DNA from: Flavobacteriales bacterium
GTDB taxonomy: Bacteria > Bacteroidota > Bacteroidia > Flavobacteriales_E > Vicingaceae
Assembly (NCBI GenBank): GCA_013359255.1
Contig: JABWCF010000004.1
Coordinates: 97,407-161,406, forward strand
DNA: 64,000 nucleotides
Direction: 5' to 3'
Shown here in pieces: positions 51,267 to 59,888 of the stretch. Position 1 is the first letter of the stretch. Each line of letters opens with the position of its first letter. The notes below the pieces were generated by a model, which ran no database searches, was not told the origin of the DNA, and worked only from the letters and a program-made list of their open reading frames with translations. The position numbers and the translations under genes are program-made.

Positions 51267-53650
51267 AAAAACTTTTTCTTCTTCTCTCCGCTGTAATTAC
51301 AGCAAATTTAACTCAATCACAAAACTTTTTAGGGTATGCTAATAGCAATTATGCAGGCGTAAGCGGAATAGATTTACAACCCGCAAGTATTGCCGATAGC
51401 CGTTACCGATTCGACATGACCTTAGCCGGATTCGATGTTTCTATGTACAACAACTACATTGGAATGCGTCCGTATGCCATCAAGCCCTTCAAAAAAGATC
51501 ATTGGAATGAAACCTTTAATGACGATCTTTTCCAAACTAAATATTTGCTAGAAGATAATAGTAAAAATGTAAAACAGATCTATTTAAATGCAGAAGTTGT
51601 ACTCCCCTCATTTATGCTTTCACTAAGTCCAAAATCTTCATTTGCAATCACTACACGATTAAGAAATTTCGTAAATGTAGATGGAATTGAATCTAAGTTT
51701 GCCAAGCTTATTTACGAAGGCTTTGATTACCCCGACTTCTGGATTCAAAATATTCAGAATGATGCAGCCATCTCTGTTCAAACCATGAGTTGGATGGAAT
51801 ATGGATTTAACTACGCTCAGGTTGTAATGGACGAAGAAGAACATTTTGTAAAAGTGGGTGGACGAATTAAAATTCTTCAAGGTCTTCAATCGGCATACGT
51901 TTATGCCCCAAAACTTAAATACAATGTTCAGAACACAGATACCATAGATGTTTTTAAAACAGAAGTGCATTACGGACACTCTACCAACTTTGAAGCAGAT
52001 GAGGAAAATCTTGAGTACAAATTTGAATCATACCCCACATTGGGTTTTGATATTGGTGCCGTTTACGAATGGAGACCTGATTGGCAAAATTTTAAATATG
52101 ATATGGACGGGGAAACAAACCTTTGGCGAAGAGATAAAAATAAATACAAACTCCGCGTAGGAGCATCTGTTTTAGATATGGGAAGAATGCGTTATGTAAA
52201 AGGCTATTTCTCCGGAGACTTTTATGCAGACGTGCAAGACTGGTGCGTAGCCTGTTTAGACCCCGGAAATGTAGCCGATATTGATGACACCATTCGAAAT
52301 CGTTTTTCTTATTTATCAAGCAATAATGTTTCCTATCTAATGGCTCTACCTACGGCTACTAGTATTCAAGTAGATTATAATATTTGGAAAGATTTTTATG
52401 TAAACCTTACTCCTTATTATGCTTTTCAAAGGAAGAACAGAGAATCGAAAGTGCATGGCCTATCAGCCATAAGCTTTACTCCTCGATGGGATCATAAATG
52501 GTTTGGTGTTTTTGTTCCTCTTAGTTATAATCAACTCGGAAAGTTTAGAGGAGGTTTATCTCTTCGTTTAGGTCCCATTATCATTGGCAGTACAAACTTA
52601 ACTCCTCTAATTTCTAACAAAGCGGATATCTATGGAGTAGACTTACATTTATTGGCAAAAATTCCTGTTCCTTTCGGAAAACCTAAAGACAGAGATAAAG
52701 ATAAAGTTTCGGATAAGAAAGACCAATGTAGAGATACTCCAGGGGTATGGCAATTTATGGGCTGTCCCGATACCGATGGTGATGGTATAAAAGATAGTGA
52801 AGACAGATGTCCGGAAGTATTTGGTTTAGCCGAATTTCAAGGTTGCCCCGACACCGATGGCGACAAAATTCCTGACATAGAAGACGATTGCCCGGATGTA
52901 CCAGGTATACCCGAATTTAAAGGCTGTCCCGATACCGATGGAGATGGCATAAAAGATAGTGAAGATAAATGTCCGGAATTAGCAGGTTCAAAAGAACTAA
53001 ATGGTTGTCCTGATACGGATGGCGATGGCTTAATTGACCCGGAAGACTTATGCCCTGAACATGCCGGCCCAATTGAAAACCAAGGTTGTCCTGACCGTGA
53101 CGGAGATGGCTTGCTAGACCATATTGACGAATGCCCAGATGTACCCGGACCAAAAGAAAACAGCGGTTGCCCATGGCCTGATACCGACAAAGATGGAATT
53201 ATAGATAAAGAGGATATGTGCCCCACTGTACCCGGTGTTCCTGAACACAAAGGCTGCCCTCCTCCTCCTCCTATGAAAGAGAAGGAAAGAAAAATAATAG
53301 AAAAAGCATTTAGCAGCCTTGAGTTTGCTACAGCTAAAGATATTATTAAACCGGTATCTTTCCCATCGTTAAACGAACTGGCCAAGATACTGATTGAACA
53401 TAAAAACGATTGGAAAATAACACTTAGCGGACACACCGATAACCAAGGTGATGATGATAAGAATATGCTACTTTCCGAAAAACGAAGCAAATCGGTTAAA
53501 GCATATTTAATGAAAAAAGGTGTTCCGGAAGAAAATATTATTACCGAATGGTTTGGAGAAACCAAACCTATTGCAGATAATGACACACCTGCCGGAAAAC
53601 AAAAGAACCGAAGAGTTGAAATGAAAGTAACTTTTGTGGAAGTGAAATAA
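51263..53650 (+). CDS. DUF5723 barrel protein with seven TSP3 repeats and OmpA domain
   Basis: 795 residues from ATG 51263, overlapping the acyltransferase stop; an upstream start at 51218 is rejected because the signal peptide MKKLFLLLSAVITANLTQSQ begins at 51263. Residues about 21-480 form the DUF5723-like beta region, opening NYAGVSGIDLQPASIADSRY. Seven thrombospondin type 3 calcium-binding units follow (about 485-675: DTDGDGIKDSEDRCP, each ending GCP). After a Pro-rich hinge, the OmpA peptidoglycan-binding domain (about 690-790) shows GHTDNQGDDDKN and QKNRRVEMKV. Outer-membrane protein linking the membrane to peptidoglycan, with the TSP3 array as a calcium-stiffened spacer. Confidence 0.88.
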   Translation: MKKLFLLLSAVITANLTQSQNFLGYANSNYAGVSGIDLQPASIADSRYRFDMTLAGFDVSMYNNYIGMRPYAIKPFKKDHWNETFNDDLFQTKYLLEDNSKNVKQIYLNAEVVLPSFMLSLSPKSSFAITTRLRNFVNVDGIESKFAKLIYEGFDYPDFWIQNIQNDAAISVQTMSWMEYGFNYAQVVMDEEEHFVKVGGRIKILQGLQSAYVYAPKLKYNVQNTDTIDVFKTEVHYGHSTNFEADEENLEYKFESYPTLGFDIGAVYEWRPDWQNFKYDMDGETNLWRRDKNKYKLRVGASVLDMGRMRYVKGYFSGDFYADVQDWCVACLDPGNVADIDDTIRNRFSYLSSNNVSYLMALPTATSIQVDYNIWKDFYVNLTPYYAFQRKNRESKVHGLSAISFTPRWDHKWFGVFVPLSYNQLGKFRGGLSLRLGPIIIGSTNLTPLISNKADIYGVDLHLLAKIPVPFGKPKDRDKDKVSDKKDQCRDTPGVWQFMGCPDTDGDGIKDSEDRCPEVFGLAEFQGCPDTDGDKIPDIEDDCPDVPGIPEFKGCPDTDGDGIKDSEDKCPELAGSKELNGCPDTDGDGLIDPEDLCPEHAGPIENQGCPDRDGDGLLDHIDECPDVPGPKENSGCPWPDTDKDGIIDKEDMCPTVPGVPEHKGCPPPPPMKEKERKIIEKAFSSLEFATAKDIIKPVSFPSLNELAKILIEHKNDWKITLSGHTDNQGDDDKNMLLSEKRSKSVKAYLMKKGVPEENIITEWFGETKPIADNDTPAGKQKNRRVEMKVTFVEVK

Positions 53651-53668
53651 CCCTTCGTAAATATATAA

Positions 53669-53706
53669 ACAGAAAAGCCGCACCAAATGGTGCGGCTTTT
53701 CTGTTT
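53669..53706. terminator. Bidirectional terminator between the OmpA and ABC-F genes
   Basis: AACAGAAAAGCCGCACC and its exact reverse complement pair over 17 bases around an AAAT loop, between convergent genes. Confidence 0.92.
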
Positions 53707-53720
53707 ATTATTGAGTAATT

Positions 53721-55583
53721 CTATGCTCTTTCGCTTAATTCTAACCAACGAAAAGATTTATCGTCTATCAGTGTATTTACATCGGCAAGTTCTTCGGTAT
53801 ATTTTGCAAGTTGTTCGTGGTGTAGCAAGGGGTTTTGCAAGGCCTCTAATAATTGTTTTTTTCTTTCTTCTAAGTGTTGAATTTCTTTTTCTAAGCTTTC
53901 TAATTCAAATTTTTCTTTATAAGATAATTTTTCTTTCTTCGAATTTACCACTTCTAGCTTTTCATTATCTTTTCTATTTATTTTTTCATCTTTCACTTCT
54001 TTCTCTTCTACTTTTAATTTTTCTCGGTATTCGGAATAATTTCCAGAAAAGCCGCTCACAACTCCATTTCCTTCAAAAACAAAAAGTTGATCTACTAACT
54101 TATCCATAAAATATCTATCGTGCGAAACTATTAACAAACAGCCTTTAAACGAAATCAGAAAATCTTCCAACGTACTTAAAGTAAGCAAGTCTAAGTCATT
54201 TGTTGGTTCGTCTAGAAGTAAAAAATTAGGATTTTTAATCAACACGGTAAGTAAGTACAATCGTTTTTTTTCGCCTCCGCTCAATTTTGAAACAAAAGTG
54301 TATTGCATTTCAGGAGGGAATTGAAAGAGTTGTAGAAATTGAGATGCAGATAGCTTAGATCCATCGGAAAGAGGAATCACTTCGGCTATATCTTTTACCA
54401 CTTCAATCACTCGTTTATCTTCTTTTAACTGTAAGCCTTTTTGCGAATAATATCCCAGTACAATGGTTTCGCCTAAATTTATTTTACCGGAATCGGCATT
54501 TTCTAAACCTGCAATAATATTCAATAAAGTAGATTTTCCTATACCATTTTTTCCTACTATTCCTATTCGTTCTCCGGTTCGGAATGTATAATCGAAGCCT
54601 TTTAAAATAGAGATGTTATTAAAACTCTTGTAGACTTTTTTGAGTTCCAGAATTTTGCCACCTATTCTACTCATTTTAACATTCAATTTGAGTTCTTCGG
54701 TTTTTCGTTTACCTGCAATTTTATCTTCTAATTGACGAAAGGCATCAACCCTCGATTTTGATTTTGTACCTCTTGCTTTTGGCATTTTTCTTACCCATTC
54801 CAGTTCTCTACGATATAAATTTTTTGCCTTATCAAGTTCTTGTATTTCGTTAAATTCTCTCTCGGCTTTTTTTTCTATAAAATATTCGAAATTGCCTTTG
54901 TACCTATAAAGTTTTCTATTTTCCAATTCAAGAATATCGGTGCATACATTATCTAAAAAATATCGGTCGTGGGTTACAACCAACAAGGTAATATCGTTTC
55001 TTGTAAAATAATTTTCGAGCCATTCAATCATTTCCAAATCTAAATGGTTGGTGGGTTCATCCATTATTAAAAGTTGAGGTTCTTCTATTAGTACTCTAGC
55101 TAAAGCAAGTCTTTTCAGTTGACCTCCGGATAGACTGTTTATTTTTTGGTTTAACCACGAAATTTTTAATTTAAATAAAATCTGTTTCACCTTTGCCTCG
55201 TAATCCCATGCATTTAAAGAATCCATAAGAAGCATAGCCTCTTCAATCTTTTTTGAATCGTTTGTTTCTAGAGCAATTTCGTATGCCTTAACCACTTTTT
55301 GATGTTCGTTTTCCGAAAAAAACAATGCATCGTAAACCGTAAGGTTCATATCAAAATGAGGCTCTTGTTCAAGAAAAGAAACCCTGATATCATTCCTGAA
55401 AATAACATTCCCCTCATCGGCTATATCTTTTTTATTTAATATATTCAGTAAGGTAGATTTTCCGGCACCATTACGAGCAACTAATGCTACACGTTGCCCT
55501 TGTTCAATTCCAAAAGATATTTTATCGAACAGAGGTTTTTCTCCATACGCTTTAGAAAGATTTTCTACCGAAAGTAAATTCAT
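53721..55583 (-). CDS. ABC-F family ATPase (Uup-like)
   Basis: A 620-residue protein with two nucleotide-binding domains and no membrane segments. NBD1 Walker A is ARNGAGKSTLL, with signature LSGGQLKRLALARVL and Walker B LLIMDEPTNHLD. NBD2 has GKNGIGKSTLL, LSGGEKKRLYLL and FLLLDEPTNDLD. The linker (about 240-310) is basic and helical, and a charged C-terminal coiled coil (about 525-620) is Uup-type. ABC-F proteins act on the ribosome to relieve stalled translation; some give antibiotic resistance. It has its own promoter element and a shared terminator with the OmpA operon. Confidence 0.9.
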   Translation of the reverse strand: MNLLSVENLSKAYGEKPLFDKISFGIEQGQRVALVARNGAGKSTLLNILNKKDIADEGNVIFRNDIRVSFLEQEPHFDMNLTVYDALFFSENEHQKVVKAYEIALETNDSKKIEEAMLLMDSLNAWDYEAKVKQILFKLKISWLNQKINSLSGGQLKRLALARVLIEEPQLLIMDEPTNHLDLEMIEWLENYFTRNDITLLVVTHDRYFLDNVCTDILELENRKLYRYKGNFEYFIEKKAEREFNEIQELDKAKNLYRRELEWVRKMPKARGTKSKSRVDAFRQLEDKIAGKRKTEELKLNVKMSRIGGKILELKKVYKSFNNISILKGFDYTFRTGERIGIVGKNGIGKSTLLNIIAGLENADSGKINLGETIVLGYYSQKGLQLKEDKRVIEVVKDIAEVIPLSDGSKLSASQFLQLFQFPPEMQYTFVSKLSGGEKKRLYLLTVLIKNPNFLLLDEPTNDLDLLTLSTLEDFLISFKGCLLIVSHDRYFMDKLVDQLFVFEGNGVVSGFSGNYSEYREKLKVEEKEVKDEKINRKDNEKLEVVNSKKEKLSYKEKFELESLEKEIQHLEERKKQLLEALQNPLLHHEQLAKYTEELADVNTLIDDKSFRWLELSERA

Positions 55584-55608
55584 AAAACACTTGTTATTAA
55601 AAGCCCTG

Positions 55609-55616
55609 CAAAAGTA
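55609..55616 (-). promoter_or_regulatory. -7 promoter element TACTTTTG for the ABC-F gene
   Basis: Perfect TAnnTTTG on the minus strand, 25 bases upstream of ATG 55583, within the 66-base divergent gap. Confidence 0.52.
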
Positions 55617-55649
55617 TTACTTTTACTCTCATAAACACCCTCTGTAAAA

Positions 55650-57122
55650 TTGACTCTTAACAAAACCACATACTATGGAATATTGTTTTTACTTGTGCTT
55701 GCTTCGTTTCGCACCTTTTCTTCCATGTATTTTCCGGCATTAAATTCTGATGATGGAATAAATATTCTAATGGTCCACTCATTCAGTATGCCAGAAAACC
55801 TTTATTTTTGGGGGCAAGATCGGTATGGATCTTTTATTCCTCTGCTGGCAAATCCCTTGCTTAAAATCTTTTCTTTACGAGCCGAAGTAGCTGAATCTAT
55901 TGTACATTTTGGAGTTTTATTACTTGGTTTTTTCTCTTTTGCTTCGTTTTTAAAATCTAGATACATAAAAATACTGTTTGCTTTACTCTTTTTTTTTCCT
56001 CCCTACCACATGGTTGAATTTTTTAGAAACAATATAGGATTATCCTATTGTTTAGTTGGCATGATGCTTTTTCTGTTGCATAAAATACAATCAACCGAGA
56101 TAAAACTTGTAAATAAACACTTTTGTTATTTTTTATTGACCTTACTAACTGTATTTTCTGTTTGGCTTTCCGAATTAGCCGCAATTTCTATTTTTATTTT
56201 ATTGATGGTTTTTATTGTAAAAGGATTTTTAAAAAAAGGAACGATTTCTAATCTTATTAGATATAAAACAGAGGTCGTATACTTTATTTTCACTCTTGCA
56301 ACACTTATTGTGTTTATTAGTTATGCAAAACAGAATGCCATAAAAATAGAAACTTTTAAGGGTATTAATTCCTATAGTGAAGTGATAAATTCCTTCACTA
56401 TTTTTTTTAACTCTCTTTTCAGACTGATGTTTTTTAATGCTAAAGAACCTATAACCGGCATTTATCTTATATTGCTCCTATTCGCTCTGATGATATTCTG
56501 TTTTTCTAAGAAAAAAATAGAACTAAATAAAATGCAGAAAACACTGTTTGTTTTTTTGATAACTGATGTAATCATCATTTTTGGCGTAATTATGCTTTCT
56601 AACTGGGCCTTGCTAAACAACATTCCCCGCAGATATTTTGTAGGTTCTTATATTTTTTTAGGTTTGGCCTCTTTGATAATTATCGAGAATACTAAGTTCA
56701 ACCATCAAAAATTAAAATATTTAAATCATTTTGTATTTGTTGTCATATCAATAGGAGGTATCAGTTCGTTTTATAATTTAATCTATGTTTGGCCTAAAAC
56801 CTTTAGTCCTAAAATAAAGGTGGTATCAGAATTCAGGCAATTAGAACCCGCAGGCATTATTGCCGATTATTGGAATTCGTACATCACAGCTTGTGCTAAT
56901 CCCTCACTAATAAAAGCCACTCCGCACGATGCACAGGAAATACGAAATAAAAAAATGGCTATTGAAGTAATGGAACAAGAAAACATTTACATTATTCGAG
57001 ACGGCTGGTTGGAGTTTTTTCCAGATACCCTAATTCAATTTAACAATACACTGGTAAAAAGTGGAGACGCATTTACTTTAGGCAACAGTAACGTATGCCT
57101 TTATAAAAAATTACCGGAATAG
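55650..57122 (+). CDS. Polytopic membrane protein, possible GT-C type glycosyltransferase
   Basis: 490 residues from TTG 55650, with about ten to eleven transmembrane helices and a C-terminal soluble domain of about 100 residues. After the first helix an acidic pair in FPALNSDDGINILM is placed like the DD/DE motif in the first outer loop of GT-C lipid-linked sugar transferases. LYFWGQDRYGSF with nearby hydrophobic helices fits that fold. No closer family could be named. It is convergent with the LysE gene, and the two 3' ends overlap by 12 bases. Glycosyl transfer is an inference from topology and the DD motif only. Confidence 0.55.
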   Translation: MTLNKTTYYGILFLLVLASFRTFSSMYFPALNSDDGINILMVHSFSMPENLYFWGQDRYGSFIPLLANPLLKIFSLRAEVAESIVHFGVLLLGFFSFASFLKSRYIKILFALLFFFPPYHMVEFFRNNIGLSYCLVGMMLFLLHKIQSTEIKLVNKHFCYFLLTLLTVFSVWLSELAAISIFILLMVFIVKGFLKKGTISNLIRYKTEVVYFIFTLATLIVFISYAKQNAIKIETFKGINSYSEVINSFTIFFNSLFRLMFFNAKEPITGIYLILLLFALMIFCFSKKKIELNKMQKTLFVFLITDVIIIFGVIMLSNWALLNNIPRRYFVGSYIFLGLASLIIIENTKFNHQKLKYLNHFVFVVISIGGISSFYNLIYVWPKTFSPKIKVVSEFRQLEPAGIIADYWNSYITACANPSLIKATPHDAQEIRNKKMAIEVMEQENIYIIRDGWLEFFPDTLIQFNNTLVKSGDAFTLGNSNVCLYKKLPE

Positions 57123-57725
57123 ATTCTTTAGTATTAACAATATTCCGAAAACAAAAAAAACCACTCCCACCAACTGATTCATTCTGAAAATAAATGTTGG
57201 CGTAATTCTTTGTTTAAAATATCGGGCTGATAAAATTTTTACTTGATCGAAAAATAGAACCGTAAGCATAATGCCAGTAAAAAATAAAAAGATATTTACA
57301 CTTCCATATCCATATAAAGAAATAGCCAATGTACAAGTTGCTACCCAAAATAATAAAACGGAAGGGTTAACTATATTTAAAAGAAATCCTTTAATAAAAA
57401 CCCGATAGTAATTTTTCTTTCTAAAGGTATTTCGCATAGCCTTTAGTGGTTTTGTAAAAAACCGAACAATACCGAATGAAATAAAAATAATTCCACCTGC
57501 ATAAAAAAACCAATCTTGAGCATGTACATCAGAAAGCAATTCGGACGTGCCGTAATAGGAAATGAGTAAACAAAATAAATCGCTAAAAAAAACGCCTAAA
57601 TCAAAAACTAAGGCTTTTCTGTAGCCATGTGCTAAACTGGTTTCTAAAAGCATAAAAAAAACAGGACCAATTAAACCACTTAAAATTAATCCAAGCAATG
57701 CCCCATGTAAAAGAGCTTCAAGCAT
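57111..57725 (-). CDS. LysE family amino-acid exporter
   Basis: A 204-residue, five- to six-helix inner-membrane protein. The LysE/RhtB signature GLILSGLIGPVFFMLLETSL is at the N-terminus, followed by GYRKALVFDLGVFFSD and KGFLLNIVNPSVLLFW. Transporters of this family export amino acids or amino-acid derivatives, driven by the proton gradient. Its ATG lies inside the last codons of the GH3-family gene (8-base overlap), so the two are translated as a pair. The exported substrate is unknown, but the pairing suggests an amino-acid-linked product. Confidence 0.83.
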   Translation of the reverse strand: MLEALLHGALLGLILSGLIGPVFFMLLETSLAHGYRKALVFDLGVFFSDLFCLLISYYGTSELLSDVHAQDWFFYAGGIIFISFGIVRFFTKPLKAMRNTFRKKNYYRVFIKGFLLNIVNPSVLLFWVATCTLAISLYGYGSVNIFLFFTGIMLTVLFFDQVKILSARYFKQRITPTFIFRMNQLVGVVFFVFGILLILKNLFR

Positions 57726-59262
57726 GGGTAATTAAAAGGTGATTTTTTATAAAATTTTGCCAATCTTTCAAGCGGTCGTTTTTTAATACGCGAGGAAATT
57801 TATTTTGTGCACCAAATTTTCCATTTTTATCCATCCATTCATAAAATATTTTTATGGGAAGCACGTCTACCAATACATCCTTTAAAGCGGCAGATCTTTC
57901 GGTAGAATAATCATCATTAAGTTTTTTCAGGTTTTTATCTAGTACCTCTTTAATTTGCAAAGGGTTTGCGTAAGCACCTTCAATTCCTATATACCAGTGA
58001 TGTGCAAAAAAACCTTTGTAGGGCACTCCGCAAACCGAATATTCATTAATATAAATACCTAACTCTTCTCCGGTAAGTCGTATGGCTTTATTCATATTAT
58101 CAACCGTAAGATGCTCCCCACATAAATTTAAAAACATTTTAGTGCGACCGGTAATAATTATTTCGTTGTTGCTTTTTGAAACAAACTGAATCGTATCTCC
58201 AATTAAATACCGCCACGCACCGGCACAAGTAGAAATTAAAATGGCATAATCTTTATATTCTTCTACATCTTCTATTGGTACAATTTCAGGTAGTTCTTTT
58301 AATTGGCCTTCCTCATCAAAATTTAAATTATTAAATGGAACAAATTCGAAATAAATACCGTTATCTAACACTAATTTCATGTGTTTACAACCGGCATCCT
58401 GATAGGCTAAAAAACCTTCTGAAGCAAGATAGGTTTCTAGATAGGTAATTTCTTTACCTAGGTATTTTGCAAAACTATTTTTATACGGCTGAAACGATAC
58501 TCCTCCATGAATAAAAACATTTAAATTAGGCCAAATCTGGTGGATATTTTCTACCTGATAATGTTCTGTTATTTTTTCGAACAAAAGCTGATACCATGCG
58601 GGAACACCGGCTATAAGGCCAATATCCCACTCGTTGGCATCGAGCATGATTTGATTTAGTTTCTTATTCCAGTCTTTCTCTAAGGCTATTTCTTTGCCGG
58701 GCTTGTAAAACATATGTGCCCACATTGGCAGATTTGCTTGCAAAATCCCACTTAAATCTCCTTCTAAATAATGCCCCGTTTTACTAAGTGCAGTGCTTCC
58801 TCCAAGCATTAAACTGCTTTTTTCGTAAAATTTAGGGGGGAGTTTAATTTGCGATAAAGAATAAACCTGTCGCATACTGGTTTTTCGCATGGCTTTAATC
58901 ATCTCTATACTTACGGGCACTTTTTTGCTCGAAGCCTCAGATGTTCCGGAGGTTAATGCAAAATAATTTATTTTGCCTGGCCAACATACATTCTCTTTTC
59001 CTTGTTGTGCATATCCCCACCATTCATTATTTATTTTATCATAATGGTATGCAGGTATATTTTGAGAGAAATATTTTCTAACATTTTTTGTTTTTAAAAG
59101 TTTATTAAAACCATAGGTTTTACCAAAAGAAGTAGTCTTGGCTGTATCTAAAAGTTTTTGCAAATATTTCTCTTGTGTAAAATGTGCATAAGGCGATTTT
59201 GCAAATTGCATCGTTTTTCTTAGTCGAACCACTTCTTGTAATATAGTGCCAACAAATGCCAT
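57718..59262 (-). CDS. GH3-family acyl-adenylate/amido synthetase
   Basis: A 514-residue cytoplasmic protein of the GH3 family, best known in plants where it joins amino acids to jasmonate or auxin by ATP-dependent adenylation. Visible motifs are YFALTSGTSEASSKKVPVS (ATP-binding motif I), YLETYLASEGFLAY (motif II) and YRYLIGDTI-like AWRYLIGDTIQFV (motif III), then IITGRTKMFLNLCGEHL. Bacterial homologues are common in Bacteroidota, but their products are not well known. It is followed by a LysE exporter with an 8-base overlap. The acyl substrate and the amine acceptor cannot be inferred. Confidence 0.84.
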   Translation of the reverse strand: MAFVGTILQEVVRLRKTMQFAKSPYAHFTQEKYLQKLLDTAKTTSFGKTYGFNKLLKTKNVRKYFSQNIPAYHYDKINNEWWGYAQQGKENVCWPGKINYFALTSGTSEASSKKVPVSIEMIKAMRKTSMRQVYSLSQIKLPPKFYEKSSLMLGGSTALSKTGHYLEGDLSGILQANLPMWAHMFYKPGKEIALEKDWNKKLNQIMLDANEWDIGLIAGVPAWYQLLFEKITEHYQVENIHQIWPNLNVFIHGGVSFQPYKNSFAKYLGKEITYLETYLASEGFLAYQDAGCKHMKLVLDNGIYFEFVPFNNLNFDEEGQLKELPEIVPIEDVEEYKDYAILISTCAGAWRYLIGDTIQFVSKSNNEIIITGRTKMFLNLCGEHLTVDNMNKAIRLTGEELGIYINEYSVCGVPYKGFFAHHWYIGIEGAYANPLQIKEVLDKNLKKLNDDYSTERSAALKDVLVDVLPIKIFYEWMDKNGKFGAQNKFPRVLKNDRLKDWQNFIKNHLLITHA

Positions 59263-59296
59263 CGTTTAGGGTAAGAAAAAATTCAAGAGTATACTT

Positions 59297-59644
59297 TTAT
59301 TTAATATCCTTTAGTATTTTCTGATAGATTGAACCTAGCAATGGAACTTCCTTTTGTTCTTTATTAATAGCCGACATTAAGCCCAATATCCATAAAACAA
59401 AAACACCTATATATACTACCACAGAGGCAATACCAAAAAACCAACCCACAAAAGGCACAAATGAAACAAATAAACCAATGAGAGGAATACAAACCCACGA
59501 TAGTATTAAACCTAGCGACTGCCTGATGTGAAATGAGGCAAACTCCGTTTTATGTTGATCGTTGTTATGCATTATAATGGCCACAATCCAACCTATAAGA
59601 GTGATGTAACTTATTACAGCAATGGTTTTCGCATTATCATTCAT
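59297..59644 (-). CDS. DUF4870/Tic20-like small membrane protein
   Basis: 115 residues with three transmembrane helices. The start NAKTIAVISYITLIGWIVAI, the loop HIRQSLGLIL and the final MSAINKEQKEVPLLG match the DUF4870 group of small bacterial membrane proteins distantly related to chloroplast Tic20. Function is not established. A good promoter element lies 19 bases upstream, and GH3 follows 34 bases after the stop, so it may be the first gene of a DUF4870-GH3-LysE transcript. Confidence 0.8.
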   Translation of the reverse strand: MNDNAKTIAVISYITLIGWIVAIIMHNNDQHKTEFASFHIRQSLGLILSWVCIPLIGLFVSFVPFVGWFFGIASVVVYIGVFVLWILGLMSAINKEQKEVPLLGSIYQKILKDIK

Positions 59645-59663
59645 CTTTCTTTTATTTTGGCTT

Positions 59664-59671
59664 CAAAGGTA
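59664..59671 (-). promoter_or_regulatory. -7 promoter element TACCTTTG for the DUF4870 gene
   Basis: Perfect TAnnTTTG on the minus strand, 19 bases upstream of ATG 59644. A CAAA (TTTG on minus) at 59696-59699 is rather far for a -33 box. Confidence 0.52.
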
Positions 59672-59776
59672 ATGATGTTTATGGCTTTATAGAAACAAAT
59701 ATCTGTAAATATGTATTTCATATTGTTTAATTATAACATGAAATATTTTCAGTATTTAATTAAACTCTTAGCCAAT

Positions 59777-59806
59777 TTGTCGCTTATGTTCTGAAAACTA
59801 CGACAA
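59777..59806 (+). repeat. Inverted repeat TTGTCG-N18-CGACAA upstream of clpB
   Basis: TTGTCG at 59777-59782 and CGACAA at 59801-59806, centred about 97 bases before the clpB ATG. No CIRCE sequence and no TAnnTTTG element was found in this 244-base gap. A repressor operator is possible, but the arms are only 6 bases. Confidence 0.35.
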
Positions 59807-59888
59807 TAATGCTTATTAAAATAAAAAGGATTCGTTTTTGAGATAAAAAACATCGTTAAAATAAATTGTAATCAATAAAAAATAAAAT

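Noticed and set aside
52837..53748. A 303-codon open frame on the minus strand opposite the TSP3 and OmpA region
   Set aside because: It is the mirror of a repetitive Asp/Gly/Pro/Cys-rich coding region, where stop codons are rare on the opposite strand. It has no signal, no family resemblance and crosses a strong terminator.
59645..59888. CIRCE operator upstream of clpB
   Set aside because: The CIRCE sequence TTAGCACTC-N9-GAGTGCTAA is absent; the only symmetry is the short TTGTCG/CGACAA pair.
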